Shown one piece after another: positions 36,848 through 45,882 of a stretch of 64,000 nucleotides of DNA; position 1 is the stretch's first letter, and each line of letters begins with the position of its first letter. The DNA comes from Providencia huaxiensis (lineage in GTDB: Bacteria; Pseudomonadota; Gammaproteobacteria; Enterobacterales; Enterobacteriaceae). The notes below the pieces were generated by a model. The model saw nothing but the letters and a program-made list of their open reading frames with translations. It searched no databases and was not told the origin of the DNA. The stretch covers positions 248,001-312,000 of the forward strand of contig NZ_CP031123.2 of NCBI RefSeq assembly GCF_002843235.3. Reading direction: 5' to 3'. Both the position numbers and the translations under genes were made by a program.

Positions 36848-37114
36848 TTAGCGTAATTGGCTATCCTTACTGCCACGCCGATTATAGCCGCTAAATGTAG
36901 ATTGTTTTTTATCTAATTCATTTTGGCAGTTAATACAGAATTTAACGCCGGCTAATGCTAAACGGCGAGCCTCAGGAATTGCCTCACCACACTCTTCACA
37001 AAACTCGGCACTTTCACCTGAGTGCAATTGGCGACGCGCTTGCGCTACCGCATCATCGAGAGTGGCATCAATTTGTTCTTGAACAGCATCTTCATTTGCC
37101 CAGCCATTTGCCAT
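36848..37114 (-). CDS. ybiI: DksA/TraR-type zinc-finger protein YbiI
   Basis: An 88-residue protein with the C4 zinc finger CEECGEAIPEARR...CINC and the conserved C-terminus GYNRRGSKDSQLR, matching E. coli YbiI in length and ends. It lacks the long coiled-coil of DksA proper, so RNA-polymerase binding is not assured. The second ATG (37114) is chosen: GGGGG stands about 6 bases before it, whereas it is only 2-3 bases before the ATG at 37117. Confidence 0.9.
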   Translation of the reverse strand: MANGWANEDAVQEQIDATLDDAVAQARRQLHSGESAEFCEECGEAIPEARRLALAGVKFCINCQNELDKKQSTFSGYNRRGSKDSQLR

Positions 37115-37185
37115 CATTTCCCCCTATTTGATTGAATATTGACCTTATATCAATATATAGGCGAAAAAATTTAATTCAAGGGCAG

Positions 37186-37626
37186 TTATAACTCTAAAGA
37201 TAATGTCATATAAATGTGGTCCATTCCCTCTTCATCATACATTTCTCCTTCAGTTTGGTACCCCAGAGTATGGTAAAAATCAATGGCAGTATGTTGTGCT
37301 GAGAGCGCAATCCTACGGTAATGATGGGAACGGCCATATTGCTCTACAAATTTCATTAATTCACGTCCTAGCCCTTTACCACGGTGTGGTTTTTGTACTG
37401 CAACGCGGCCTACTTTGATGAGGTTATCGTCAAGTAGCACACAACGTAATACCGCAGCAGGCTGTCCTTCTAAATACAAAACGACATGTAATGCGGACTC
37501 ATCATATTCATCGACATCGATATCAGCGGGAAACCCTTGCTCTTGAGTAAAAACTTGTTGGCGCAGGTTGAAGGCATCGGTAAGGAGTTCTGGGTTTGCA
37601 TACCCAATGCTATATTTAATTTGCAT
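37186..37626 (-). CDS. GNAT-family N-acetyltransferase
   Basis: A 146-residue GNAT protein. The acetyl-CoA motif is VGRVAVQKPHRGKGLGREL (Q/R-x-x-G-x-G form), preceded by a beta strand AAVLRCVLL and followed by ALSAQHTAIDFYHTLGYQTEGEMYDEEGMDHIYM, similar to the YjcF-type subgroup. The substrate cannot be predicted. Monocistronic, with an intrinsic terminator-like hairpin on its far side belonging to the lipoprotein gene. Confidence 0.85.
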   Translation of the reverse strand: MQIKYSIGYANPELLTDAFNLRQQVFTQEQGFPADIDVDEYDESALHVVLYLEGQPAAVLRCVLLDDNLIKVGRVAVQKPHRGKGLGRELMKFVEQYGRSHHYRRIALSAQHTAIDFYHTLGYQTEGEMYDEEGMDHIYMTLSLEL

Positions 37627-37718
37627 TAGTTTTCCTGAGAGCTAACGAGTAAGAAGTGCAATTATATCGTGGAATGGCGAATTAGTTAGGAGGGTTTTGG
37701 TGCTTTTCTGAGGAAAAT

Positions 37719-37749
37719 AAGAATGCAGGCATTTTAAGCCCACATTCTT
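37719..37749 (-). terminator. Terminator after the lipoprotein gene
   Basis: AAGAATGCAGGC and GCCCACATTCTT pair with one mismatch around a 7-base loop. On the minus strand the hairpin is followed by TTATTTTCC, and it lies 20 bases beyond the lipoprotein stop. Confidence 0.7.
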
Positions 37750-37769
37750 GAAGGGGACCGAGAAGAAAA

Positions 37770-38093
37770 CTATTTTTTATCAGTTTCTGCGTCATTTTCT
37801 GCTTTGAGTGATTCCGTTTTTTCTTTCATATCGGTTGCGACTTCATCGGCTTTATTTATCGCATCTGTTTTGACTTCTTGGCTCAGTTCTGACGCATTTT
37901 GTTTTAACTCTTCAGCTTTGTTTTGCGCATCTTTCGTTAGTTCATCAGCTTTTTGTTCACCATCTTCTTTTAGTTGCTGGGCTTTTTCTTCAGCTTGTTT
38001 AACGGTGTCACTTGGTTTGGATGAGTCATCACAACCTACGATAACTGTAACGATCCCCGCGAAAAGAAGTGAAGTGATGAGTTTTATATTCAT
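37770..38093 (-). CDS. Small coiled-coil lipoprotein
   Basis: A 107-residue protein with a lipobox: hydrophobic segment LITSLLFAGIVTVIVGCDD, lipidated cysteine near residue 21. The remainder is almost wholly charged heptads (QAEEKAQQLKEDGEQKADEL and similar 11-residue Lys/Glu/Ala repeats) resembling LEA or apolipoprotein-like helices. The start at 38093 has AAGGAT six bases upstream; an ATG at 38099 is too close to it. It is probably an envelope lipoprotein involved in stress or spacing; the function is not known. Confidence 0.7.
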   Translation of the reverse strand: MNIKLITSLLFAGIVTVIVGCDDSSKPSDTVKQAEEKAQQLKEDGEQKADELTKDAQNKAEELKQNASELSQEVKTDAINKADEVATDMKEKTESLKAENDAETDKK

Positions 38094-38135
38094 AAACATA
38101 TCCTTAGCACGATGCTGGTAAAAATGTTATTGAAG

Positions 38136-38211
38136 CTCGATATTGGCATAATCGCCAATCTGTATATTTAACTCTCGATATTGGCATAATCGCCAATCTG
38201 TATATTTAACT
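38136..38211. repeat. Tandem 38-base repeat, two copies
   Basis: The unit beginning CTCGATATTGGCATAATCGC is repeated at 38136-38173 and 38174-38211, essentially without change. Each contains the hairpin ATTGGC-ATAATC-GCCAAT. It sits in the divergent gap between the lipoprotein and DUF421 genes, so it may be an operator pair or a recent slippage duplication. The rest of 38212-38431 has no visible feature. Confidence 0.85.
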
Positions 38212-38431
38212 ATAGTTGAAATTAAGTGAGTTATAAAATAATTAGGTAACTAATTGAAATAGTTATATTTTTTCATTGTTGGCTCAAGTGAAAGCCTATT
38301 TTCTGGAAAGTCATCTTTTGTTCCATGCTATAGAGTTATAAAAGATAGAGAATCAAGCTAAACTGATTGAACTTATTATTAAATAAATAATGAAAACAAA
38401 TTTATGGCTTAGATAACAAAGGAATAGCATT

Positions 38432-39118
38432 ATGGCGTACTATTATTCGTTGATTATTTTAAAATTTATTATCGGTTTTGCCATTGTTATCACTCATATG
38501 AATCTATCGGGGAAAACACAGCTTTCCCAAATGACTCCTATTGATTTTATTGGTAATTTTGTCTTAGGGGGCATTATTGGTGGGGTGATTTACAGTGATA
38601 CTATCCCATTGTACCAGTATGTGATTATTTTAATTATTGGTGTTTTGTTTATAAGCTTTTTGAACTTTTTAACAAAAAGATTTAATTTTTTTCGTAATGT
38701 GGCCATTGGTAATCCCATACCCATTATTAAAAAAGGCCAATTTATAATGGAAAACATCTTAGAAAAAGCCAATAAGATAGACCTCATCAATATTTCATCT
38801 CGAATTCATGCACAAGGCATTCACTCCTTTCAAGAAATTTATTATGCGCAAATAGAACCTGATGGGCAGCTAACCATTATTTGTGATGAAAAAAATATGC
38901 CATCAGTGATCCTGATAAAAGAAGGGGTAATTAGAAGCTATGGTTTGGAATCTATCGAAAGAGACGAGGCTTGGTTAATACAGCAAATTGAATTACAAGG
39001 TATTGAATCAATAAACGATATTTTCTTAGCTGAATTTTGGCGTGGTGAAGTCACGTTCATTTTGCGAGATGGTAAAATAAACCGCAAGGGTGCACAGCAC
39101 CTGAAAGTTATAGCTTAA
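38432..39118 (+). CDS. DUF421 (YetF/YcaP-like) membrane protein
   Basis: A 228-residue protein with three N-terminal membrane segments (about residues 5-25, 37-55 and 60-78) and a soluble C-terminal domain with the DUF421 pattern: IGNPIPIIKKGQFIMENILEKANKIDLINIS...IHSFQEIYYAQIEPDGQLTI. This layout is that of YetF-type proteins, whose role is uncertain. Single gene between a repeat-containing promoter and a shared hairpin. Confidence 0.85.
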   Translation: MAYYYSLIILKFIIGFAIVITHMNLSGKTQLSQMTPIDFIGNFVLGGIIGGVIYSDTIPLYQYVIILIIGVLFISFLNFLTKRFNFFRNVAIGNPIPIIKKGQFIMENILEKANKIDLINISSRIHAQGIHSFQEIYYAQIEPDGQLTIICDEKNMPSVILIKEGVIRSYGLESIERDEAWLIQQIELQGIESINDIFLAEFWRGEVTFILRDGKINRKGAQHLKVIA

Positions 39119-39126
39119 ATGAATAA

Positions 39127-39157
39127 GTCGGTGAAATGCAGGTAACATTTCACCGAC
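39127..39157. terminator. Hairpin between the convergent DUF421 and cptA genes
   Basis: GTCGGTGAAATG and CATTTCACCGAC give a perfect 12-base stem with a 7-base loop, midway between the two convergent stop codons. U-tracts are weak on both strands, so termination efficiency is uncertain. Confidence 0.6.
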
Positions 39158-39167
39158 AGAGACCTAA

Positions 39168-40877
39168 TTATTGTTTTAAATCATCATAAAGCATTAATGA
39201 GGATTTATTATCTGGGTCACCAATGTAACGAGGTTGAGGTTTAAATGCCTCATTAAACAGGCTTTTTTCGGGCTCAAACCCGGTATAGTTTAAACCTGCT
39301 AAATCAGACCACGCATAGATAAAGTCCATATTACTGAATGGTCGGGCTGTTTTATCATTTAAATCAAATTGATGAGTTGATAACCACTCAGGTGACTGCC
39401 AAACTAGGAAAGGCACATTGTAAATGACTTTACTCGGCTTTCCTTCGCTGCGCCCTAACATTTTATGAGGCGGGGTATCATAAACGTCTTCACCGTGGTC
39501 TGAGAAAAACACCAGAAAACCATTTTCTTTTGAAGAATCAAAGTCCTTGATTAATGTTGAAACAACATAGTCGTTATAATATTGCGCGTTATCATAAGCA
39601 TTGTAATCTTTTACTTCATCATCATTTAGATTCGCTGGAACCACGCTGTCTTTATCTTTGAAAATAGCTTTATCTTCTGGGTAGCGGAATTCATAGCGCA
39701 TATGGGTTCCTAACAGATGGACAACAATAAATTTCTTTTCTGCAGGGTCTGCAAGCGCTTCTTTGAATGGAGAAAAAACCACGTCATCATAAATACGTGA
39801 GCTTTGCGCCATGTCATTGTTCAAATAATATTGCTTATCTGTTTGGCGAGAGAACGCCGTTAATAAGGTATTACGCTCAGTCATTGTCTGCTGGTTAGTG
39901 ATCCAAAACGTTTTAAAACCTGCTTGCTTCATCATGTTCATGATAGAAGGGCGTGAATTGAACAGTTCAGGCTCTGTTTGTGTCGCAAACGTCAGAATTT
40001 GTTGTAGTGCCTCAATAGTATAAGGTCGTGATGTCACCACATCATTGAATACAGATAAATTAGCAGGGTAATCGTTAGCTAGCTCATCTAACTCAGGGGT
40101 GGTTGGGCGTGAATAGCCATATAGGCTCATTCTATCGCGGCTGGTGGACTCACCAATCACTAACACAAATGTGCGGGGGGTGTCACCGTTTGCATCGACG
40201 AAGTTTTCTAATGGTGGAATTTTACTGTTGTCGCGGATTAACTCCTCCATGTTTGCCAGCTGGTTTTTATATAAAAGGTAACCACTAACAAACTGCCATG
40301 GTGCAGCATAGGCGAGTTTACTATTCAAATAAGATGCGACATTAGCTATTGGCCGGTCTTGTTTAATGCCTTTGTTATAATAAGGAATTCCGAACAAAAT
40401 AACTAAAATCAGCAATGAAATACCGATGCGCCCTGGTTTTGGTAATGTTACCGGTTTTAGGCGCGTCCAAAGGAAGATAGCGACGACCGTGTAAGCGAGT
40501 ATGACACCTAATACTTTGAAACTAAAATATTGTTTAAGGAATTCGCCTGCTTCATTGGTATTGGTTTCAAACATCACAAACATGACACTTTGTGATATTT
40601 GGTGCCCATAAACAACAAAATAAGCGAGAGCAACAACCGAGGAAAGCCATAAAACAATCCCAATTACTCCTGCAATTAGCTTAACTTTTTTAGGAAAAAG
40701 TAGGGCAGGGATCAACCAAAGAGAGCTGTAGAGTAGTGAATCTCTTAGGCCAATGGAATTACTTTGCCCTGTTACTAGCACATACAGTTGTAATAGGGAT
40801 GAAAAATACCAAAAGTAGATTAGTAACCAGAGCAGTGAGATCCAGCTAAATTTTTCTGAGTGTGTAGTGTTACCCAT
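39168..40877 (-). CDS. cptA: Phosphoethanolamine transferase CptA
   Basis: A 569-residue inner-membrane enzyme with five N-terminal membrane segments and a periplasmic sulfatase-like domain. The catalytic threonine lies in LVIGESTSRDRMSLYGY, and metal ligands in FVVHLLGTHMRY and FFSDHGEDVYDTPPHKMLGR. It closely follows E. coli CptA throughout (FVMFETNTNEAGEFL, SRPYTIEALQQ, FKTFWITNQQTMTERNTLL), which transfers phosphoethanolamine to the LPS core. It modifies LPS charge and may affect cationic-peptide susceptibility. Confidence 0.93.
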   Translation of the reverse strand: MGNTTHSEKFSWISLLWLLIYFWYFSSLLQLYVLVTGQSNSIGLRDSLLYSSLWLIPALLFPKKVKLIAGVIGIVLWLSSVVALAYFVVYGHQISQSVMFVMFETNTNEAGEFLKQYFSFKVLGVILAYTVVAIFLWTRLKPVTLPKPGRIGISLLILVILFGIPYYNKGIKQDRPIANVASYLNSKLAYAAPWQFVSGYLLYKNQLANMEELIRDNSKIPPLENFVDANGDTPRTFVLVIGESTSRDRMSLYGYSRPTTPELDELANDYPANLSVFNDVVTSRPYTIEALQQILTFATQTEPELFNSRPSIMNMMKQAGFKTFWITNQQTMTERNTLLTAFSRQTDKQYYLNNDMAQSSRIYDDVVFSPFKEALADPAEKKFIVVHLLGTHMRYEFRYPEDKAIFKDKDSVVPANLNDDEVKDYNAYDNAQYYNDYVVSTLIKDFDSSKENGFLVFFSDHGEDVYDTPPHKMLGRSEGKPSKVIYNVPFLVWQSPEWLSTHQFDLNDKTARPFSNMDFIYAWSDLAGLNYTGFEPEKSLFNEAFKPQPRYIGDPDNKSSLMLYDDLKQ

Positions 40878-41238
40878 AGGTTTTTAAACTCTTGTTTTCT
40901 ATTATTGTTAAGTCGAATATAAAAAATAATTGAGAAATCGATTTTTAGATATAAAGACGTAGTTTAAGTTCCAAAATATATCCTTTATAAATAATAATTT
41001 CTTAATAATTCCATAACGCTATGTTTATTAGTGTTTTTTTTGCAAAGAACGTGTTTGGTTTTAATGGGGCAGTTCTTGTGATATTCAATTATAGACGATG
41101 TTTTGCCCGCCATTAGCAAAATAGTAAATGGCGAATTAGCATTTGTAATCGTCTTTACGCCATTGATACTATCCTTTGACATATTTATGGTATATAAGAA
41201 AATTTGGTGAATGCATCAGTGAAGGGTGAGAGCAATAC
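40878..41238. promoter_or_regulatory. Divergent gap between cptA and kch
   Basis: About 360 AT-rich bases holding promoters for both genes. A 65-codon frame on the minus strand (40985-41182) has no ribosome site and no recognisable product, so I treat the region as non-coding. Confidence 0.4.
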
Positions 41239-42417
41239 ATGTTAGATAACTCATTTGTGGCTTTTTTGAAATCACCCCTATCAATTAGGGTGCTTCTTTC
41301 ATTGCTAATTATTATTGATGGCGCAATGATTTTAAAGCCTGTATTAAGCGCTTATACCGACTACATTGATTGGCGTGAGTCTGGGCTAACACAGTGGTTG
41401 AAGTCACTGGGTTTTATGAAATTGCTGGATATCCCGAGATTTTTATTGGGAATTTCACTGATTTTCCTATCGCTATTTATGGTTAACGGAGCCCGTATCG
41501 CTTGGGTGTTTTCATTATTTTTACTTGGGATTATTTCATTTGTTGACCTGCGGTTAACACAAGAAAACATACATCAAGGTTATTTTTCCCTCTTTTTATT
41601 GGTTGCTTTGTGCCTTTTTTGGAAGCTGTATCATCACCATAGCTTAACCAGTGCCGGGTTTGTGGCAATAACCTGTATTATTGCATTATTGCTGTATTCC
41701 ATTTTTGGTACTTTATATATTGGTGATGAATTTTCACCAGTCGTTAAAGACGGCACAACGGCCTTTTATTTTGCTTTAGTTTGCATGACAACGGTCGGGT
41801 TTGGTGACATTGTTCCGGTTACGGTTGATGCGCGTGTATTCACAGTGACAGTGATTATTTTAGGGATCACAATTTTTACCACTTCAGTGGTTTATATTGT
41901 TGGGGTGTTAGCTAAAGGTACGAAAGAAATCGTGCGTAAGAGGTTTTCTTATATGAAAAATCATTATGTGGTGATTGGTAGCACACCAATGGCCGTCAAT
42001 GTTTATCAAGGGCTGAAAAACCGAGAACTGCCGGTGGCCGTGATTTGCCAAGAAAACCATCGCAGCCATTACCCTGAAAAGGATAATATTGTGACCGGTG
42101 ACCCAACCAGTTCCGAATTGCTCGCCGCAGCTAATGTTAAACACGCAAAGTGTGTGTTAGTCATGACAGATAGCGATTCGCTCAGTACTTTCGCTTTATT
42201 GGGGGTGAAAGAGCAAGCGGGGGAAAATAGTTCGGTAAAAACTGTGGTGCTAATTAACCAAGAAAGCAATATGGATAAAGTTCGCTTACTTAAGCCTGAT
42301 ATGTTGTTTTCATTATCTACACTAGGTTCAGAGGTTTTGATGCAAGTGCTTTGCGGTGAAGCAATATCGAGCGACTCTATTAGTGATATGCTGTTGAACA
42401 AAGTTGCAAAAAGCTAA
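41239..42417 (+). CDS. kch: Voltage-gated potassium channel protein (Kch)
   Basis: A 392-residue six-segment channel. The selectivity filter lies in MTTVGFGDIVPVT after pore helix segment TAFYFALVC. A C-terminal RCK/TrkA-N-like domain follows (NHYVVIGSTPMAVNVYQGLKN, VTGDPTSSELLAAANVKHAKCVLVMTDSD). This is the layout of E. coli Kch, slightly shorter. A likely ribosome site AAGGGTGAGAG precedes the ATG. It is followed 33 bases later by ccmA on the same strand, an unusual neighbour. Confidence 0.9.
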   Translation: MLDNSFVAFLKSPLSIRVLLSLLIIIDGAMILKPVLSAYTDYIDWRESGLTQWLKSLGFMKLLDIPRFLLGISLIFLSLFMVNGARIAWVFSLFLLGIISFVDLRLTQENIHQGYFSLFLLVALCLFWKLYHHHSLTSAGFVAITCIIALLLYSIFGTLYIGDEFSPVVKDGTTAFYFALVCMTTVGFGDIVPVTVDARVFTVTVIILGITIFTTSVVYIVGVLAKGTKEIVRKRFSYMKNHYVVIGSTPMAVNVYQGLKNRELPVAVICQENHRSHYPEKDNIVTGDPTSSELLAAANVKHAKCVLVMTDSDSLSTFALLGVKEQAGENSSVKTVVLINQESNMDKVRLLKPDMLFSLSTLGSEVLMQVLCGEAISSDSISDMLLNKVAKS

Positions 42418-42450
42418 CCTTTAAAATAAAAACAACAGGAATTGTGCTGC

Positions 42451-43083
42451 ATGCTAAGTGCTCAAGATGTGAGTTGCCTTCGGCAAAATAGGGTTCTATT
42501 TCACCAGCTAAATTTTACCGTTCAGCCCAGTGAGATCTTGCAAGTTGAAGGGCCTAATGGTGCGGGGAAAACCACCTTGTTACGCATGATGGCGGGGCTA
42601 TTAAAGCCTGATGAGGGTGCGGTTTGTTGGAATAATCAATCGATTGAAAAACTGAAAGAAGAGTTTACGCGCCATCTGCTTTATTTAGGGCACAAACCCG
42701 CAGTGAAATCATTATTGACCCCGTATGAAAACCTCAAATTTTATTACCGAATGCATAATAAAGGCAGTGAAGGTGACCGTATTTGGGCCGCTTTAGAGGA
42801 AGTTTCGCTAATTGGTTATGAAGATATCCCTGTAAGTCAATTGTCTGCGGGCCAACAACGGCGTGTTAATTTAGCGAGGTTATGGCTAAGCGAAGCCCCT
42901 TTGTGGGTACTTGACGAGCCTTTTACTGCGATTGATGTTGCGGGAGTGGCGCGTTTAACAGAACGTTTTCATCAACATGCAAAGCAAGGGGGGATTATTT
43001 TGTTTACCTCTCACCAAGCGATGTCAGGGCAATTTGGCTCACTAAAACTGACGGGTGGGGTTGAAACATGTTTTGGTTATTAA
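42451..43083 (+). CDS. ccmA: Haem exporter ATPase CcmA
   Basis: A 210-residue ABC ATPase with Walker A GPNGAGKTTLLRMMAG, signature LSAGQQRRVNLARLWLS and Walker B PLWVLDEPFTAID; the last two are nearly the E. coli CcmA sequence. It powers the CcmABCD complex that releases holo-CcmE for cytochrome c maturation. ATG 42451 with AGGA upstream gives family length; a TTG at 42442 is the longer reading. It overlaps ccmB by 16 bases. All ATPase motifs are intact although no other ccm genes besides ccmB follow. Confidence 0.92.
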   Translation: MLSAQDVSCLRQNRVLFHQLNFTVQPSEILQVEGPNGAGKTTLLRMMAGLLKPDEGAVCWNNQSIEKLKEEFTRHLLYLGHKPAVKSLLTPYENLKFYYRMHNKGSEGDRIWAALEEVSLIGYEDIPVSQLSAGQQRRVNLARLWLSEAPLWVLDEPFTAIDVAGVARLTERFHQHAKQGGIILFTSHQAMSGQFGSLKLTGGVETCFGY

Positions 43084-43733
43084 TTAAACGAGAACTTAAA
43101 ATTGCTTTTCGTGGTTTTTCTGAATTGGTTAACCCGTTGTGGTTTTTCTTAATTGTTATCACACTATTTCCTCTTAGTATTGGTCCTGAACCTCAGTTAT
43201 TAGCACGTATTGCGGTTGGGGTATTTTGGGTTGCCGCTATTTTGTCTTCGCTGTTATCGTTAGAGCGCTTATTTAAGGATGATTACCTCGATGGTTCCCT
43301 TGAACAGCTACTTTTGGCTCCACATCCCTTATTTATTACCGTTTTTGCTAAAGTCATTGCACACTGGTTAGTCACTGGGCTGCCCTTGATCTTGTTATCT
43401 CCAGTTGCTGCATTAATGCTGTCTTTTAGCGCAGACACGCTATTTGTCTTAGCGGGAACATTGTTACTGGGTACGCCTGTATTGAGTTTTATTGGTGCGA
43501 TAGGCGCGGCATTAACGGTTTCTTTAAAAAAAGGTGGCGTTTTAGTCAGCCTGCTAGTTTTACCGCTTTATATTCCTGTGCTTATCTATGCAACAGGTAC
43601 AATGGAGGCGCATAGCTTTAAAATGCCGCTAGATGGCTATTTTGCCATTCTCGCAGCGCTGTTTGCCGCCAGTATTACTTTTTCGCCACTTGCGATAGCT
43701 GCTGCGTTGAAACTTAATATTAGCAATAGTTAG
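43068..43733 (+). CDS. ccmB: Haem exporter membrane subunit CcmB
   Basis: A 221-residue protein with six membrane segments, the CcmB layout. The start MFWLLIKRELKIAFRG and ERLFKDDYLDGSLEQLLLAPHPL match the family. The gene overlaps ccmA by 16 bases, as in complete ccm operons, but is followed at once by an intrinsic terminator and then by the TPS locus. ccmC, ccmD, ccmE, ccmF, ccmG and ccmH are not in this window. The pair alone should not mature cytochrome c unless the rest is elsewhere. Confidence 0.92.
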   Translation: MFWLLIKRELKIAFRGFSELVNPLWFFLIVITLFPLSIGPEPQLLARIAVGVFWVAAILSSLLSLERLFKDDYLDGSLEQLLLAPHPLFITVFAKVIAHWLVTGLPLILLSPVAALMLSFSADTLFVLAGTLLLGTPVLSFIGAIGAALTVSLKKGGVLVSLLVLPLYIPVLIYATGTMEAHSFKMPLDGYFAILAALFAASITFSPLAIAAALKLNISNS

Positions 43734-43756
43734 CTGCTCACCTCTTCTCATCAATA

Positions 43757-43788
43757 GGTAATTAGGGCGTTGATATGCCCTAATTACC
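43757..43788 (+). terminator. Terminator after ccmB
   Basis: GGTAATTAGGGC / GCCCTAATTACC give a perfect 12-base stem with an 8-base loop, 23 bases beyond the ccmB stop, followed by GATCTTTCTTACC. It ends the short ccmAB unit before the TPS locus. Confidence 0.8.
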
Positions 43789-44161
43789 GATCTTTCTTAC
43801 CCTCTTTTTTATAAAGTTGTAATAATTTATTTCAAATGTAATTGGTTAGATTTTCTTTACTCTTTATAAGAGAGAGGGTACTACAACTATTTGATTTTTA
43901 GTCACTAAAAATTACGCCTTAAGGTGCATTTTTGATGTTTATCTGGCTTGAATATAATATTCCCTACAAGTTAAATTTGTTTTTTATTTTATAATTAATT
44001 GATATGTAGGTTTATTTTGTTTTTATTGAAAGTAATTGGTTATTTTAAAATTAAGCAGACAATTAACAAAAAATGCGAACCAATTGGATTGTTATTTAAT
44101 AAAAAGTATGTAAAGTTGCGTATATTAACTTAACCTAAATCCAAACCGTTAAAAAAAACTA
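43789..44161 (+). promoter_or_regulatory. Upstream region of TPS/CDI locus 2
   Basis: About 370 very AT-rich bases with no ccmC remnant or other gene. It must contain the promoter of the transporter-exoprotein operon. No single promoter stands out, and there is no good ribosome site directly before the transporter start. Confidence 0.35.
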
Positions 44162-45871
44162 ATGCTTAATGTACGTACCTTACTGAACGGATCAATTTGT
44201 TTTGCCTTTTGTTTTCCTGCTCTTGCAAAAGCGTCATTATTGAAACCAGATAACACAGATAACTTGTTCAATCGTCAAACGCATCAGCAACAAATGTTAC
44301 AACAGCAGTTTGATGCAAAATCTCCCGATGTGAACTTATCTGCTTCCATTGCAAAAACACGTCTGCAATTTCCGCAAGAGACTCCTTGTTTTTTAATTGA
44401 ACGGGTTGTTGTCAGTGGGCAAGATGCCTTCCCACATTGGGTACCTATCGAAAGGTTAGCGGGTCAGGCTGTTGGTCATTGTATTGGTGTTGATGGCATC
44501 AATTTATTAGTCACTGACGTACAAAATCGGCTGATTAGCCACGGCTGGATCACCAGTCGTGTATTGGTTCCTGAACAAGATTTATCAACAGGAGTTCTCC
44601 AATTAGTTGTCATGCCAGGCAAAGTACAAAAAGTCATTTTTACTGATGACTCATCACAATACAGTACGCTGTATACCGCAATGCCAGCCCATTCAGGTAA
44701 TTTATTGGATTTGAGGGATATTGAGCAAGGCTTAGAAAATCTACAACGTTTGCCAACCGTACAAGCATCGATGGAAATGATCCCCGGTGATGGCCCGGGT
44801 GAAACCCAAATTGTGATCAACCGTCAGCAATCACGCTATTGGCATGCGGGCGCGTGGGTGGATAATACGGGTTCAAAAAGTACCGGTAAAAACCAAGCGG
44901 GTGTGATGCTTGCATTGGATAACCCGACTTCTCTCAGCGATCTTTTCTATCTTACAGCGACTCGCGATTTAAGTTTTTCTAGCGATAAAGACACCACCAA
45001 TTACAGCGCGCACTACTCGGTGCCGTTTGGTTATTGGCAGTTTGCCACCACCGCGAGTGATTATGAATACACTCAAACTATTGCTGGTGCAAATAGTGAT
45101 ATTGAATATCGCGGTAAAAGTAAAAGCTTGAATTTGCAACTGAGCAATGTGCTTTACCGTGATGCCACAGCGAAAACCACCGCTACCTATGATCTGAATT
45201 TGCGCGAAACCCGTAACTTTGTGCAAAACACTGAAATTGAAAATCAAAAACGGCGCACTACAGCGTGGAAGTTAGGTCTAAACCATCGCCAGTATGTGGG
45301 GCAATCAACCATTAACGTGGGGGCGAGTTACCAACACGGGACGCGTTGGTTTGGCGCTATGCCTGCTTTTGAAGAGTTTCGTAGTAAAGCTTCTCAAGAT
45401 TATGCGACAGCCCTCGCGATTGTGATGCAGTTTAACGCATCAGCTAGTATCCCTTTTACAGTGGCCGAACAATCGTTGCGTTTTGATACTCAGTATTCGC
45501 GTCAAATAAGCGACCGTCCCTTAACGCCTCAAGATCAATTTAGTATTGGTAACCGCTGGACGGTGCGCGGCTTTGATGGTGAGCGCACACTCAGTGCGGA
45601 TGAAGGCTGGACACTTCGCAACACCTTGTCATGGTCACTGCCTATTCCTGCTCAAGAGCTCTATGTTGGGGCTGATTACGGCAAAATCAGTGGGCGTTGG
45701 ACTAACCAGAATTTAGGGACTCACCTTGCGGGTGGGGCGATTGGCCTACGAGGGGCAATAACCCCTGCCAATTTGAGTTATGACTTATCTATCGGTACTC
45801 CCTTCTCTAAACCTGATGGTTTTAGAACCGACCCTGCCACTTTTGCTTTCTCTGTAAACTGGAATTATTAA
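44162..45871 (+). CDS. TPS transporter 2 (CdiB/ShlB family, TpsB)
   Basis: A 569-residue outer-membrane transporter. Features are a signal peptide (to about residue 24, ALAKA), a POTRA_2-type domain (CFLIERVVVSGQDAFP), a second POTRA (SHGWITSRVLVPEQDLSTG), and a ShlB-type barrel with loop-6 motif VRGFDGERTLSADEGWTLRN. It exports and folds the giant exoprotein whose gene starts 11 bases downstream. It has the same architecture as transporter 1 but is only moderately similar, so the two loci are not recent duplicates. Confidence 0.92.
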   Translation: MLNVRTLLNGSICFAFCFPALAKASLLKPDNTDNLFNRQTHQQQMLQQQFDAKSPDVNLSASIAKTRLQFPQETPCFLIERVVVSGQDAFPHWVPIERLAGQAVGHCIGVDGINLLVTDVQNRLISHGWITSRVLVPEQDLSTGVLQLVVMPGKVQKVIFTDDSSQYSTLYTAMPAHSGNLLDLRDIEQGLENLQRLPTVQASMEMIPGDGPGETQIVINRQQSRYWHAGAWVDNTGSKSTGKNQAGVMLALDNPTSLSDLFYLTATRDLSFSSDKDTTNYSAHYSVPFGYWQFATTASDYEYTQTIAGANSDIEYRGKSKSLNLQLSNVLYRDATAKTTATYDLNLRETRNFVQNTEIENQKRRTTAWKLGLNHRQYVGQSTINVGASYQHGTRWFGAMPAFEEFRSKASQDYATALAIVMQFNASASIPFTVAEQSLRFDTQYSRQISDRPLTPQDQFSIGNRWTVRGFDGERTLSADEGWTLRNTLSWSLPIPAQELYVGADYGKISGRWTNQNLGTHLAGGAIGLRGAITPANLSYDLSIGTPFSKPDGFRTDPATFAFSVNWNY

Positions 45872-45882
45872 GGACTCTCAGG

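Noticed and set aside
40985..41182. 65-codon minus-strand frame between cptA and kch
   Set aside because: No ribosome site, no recognisable domain, lies in a divergent promoter gap.
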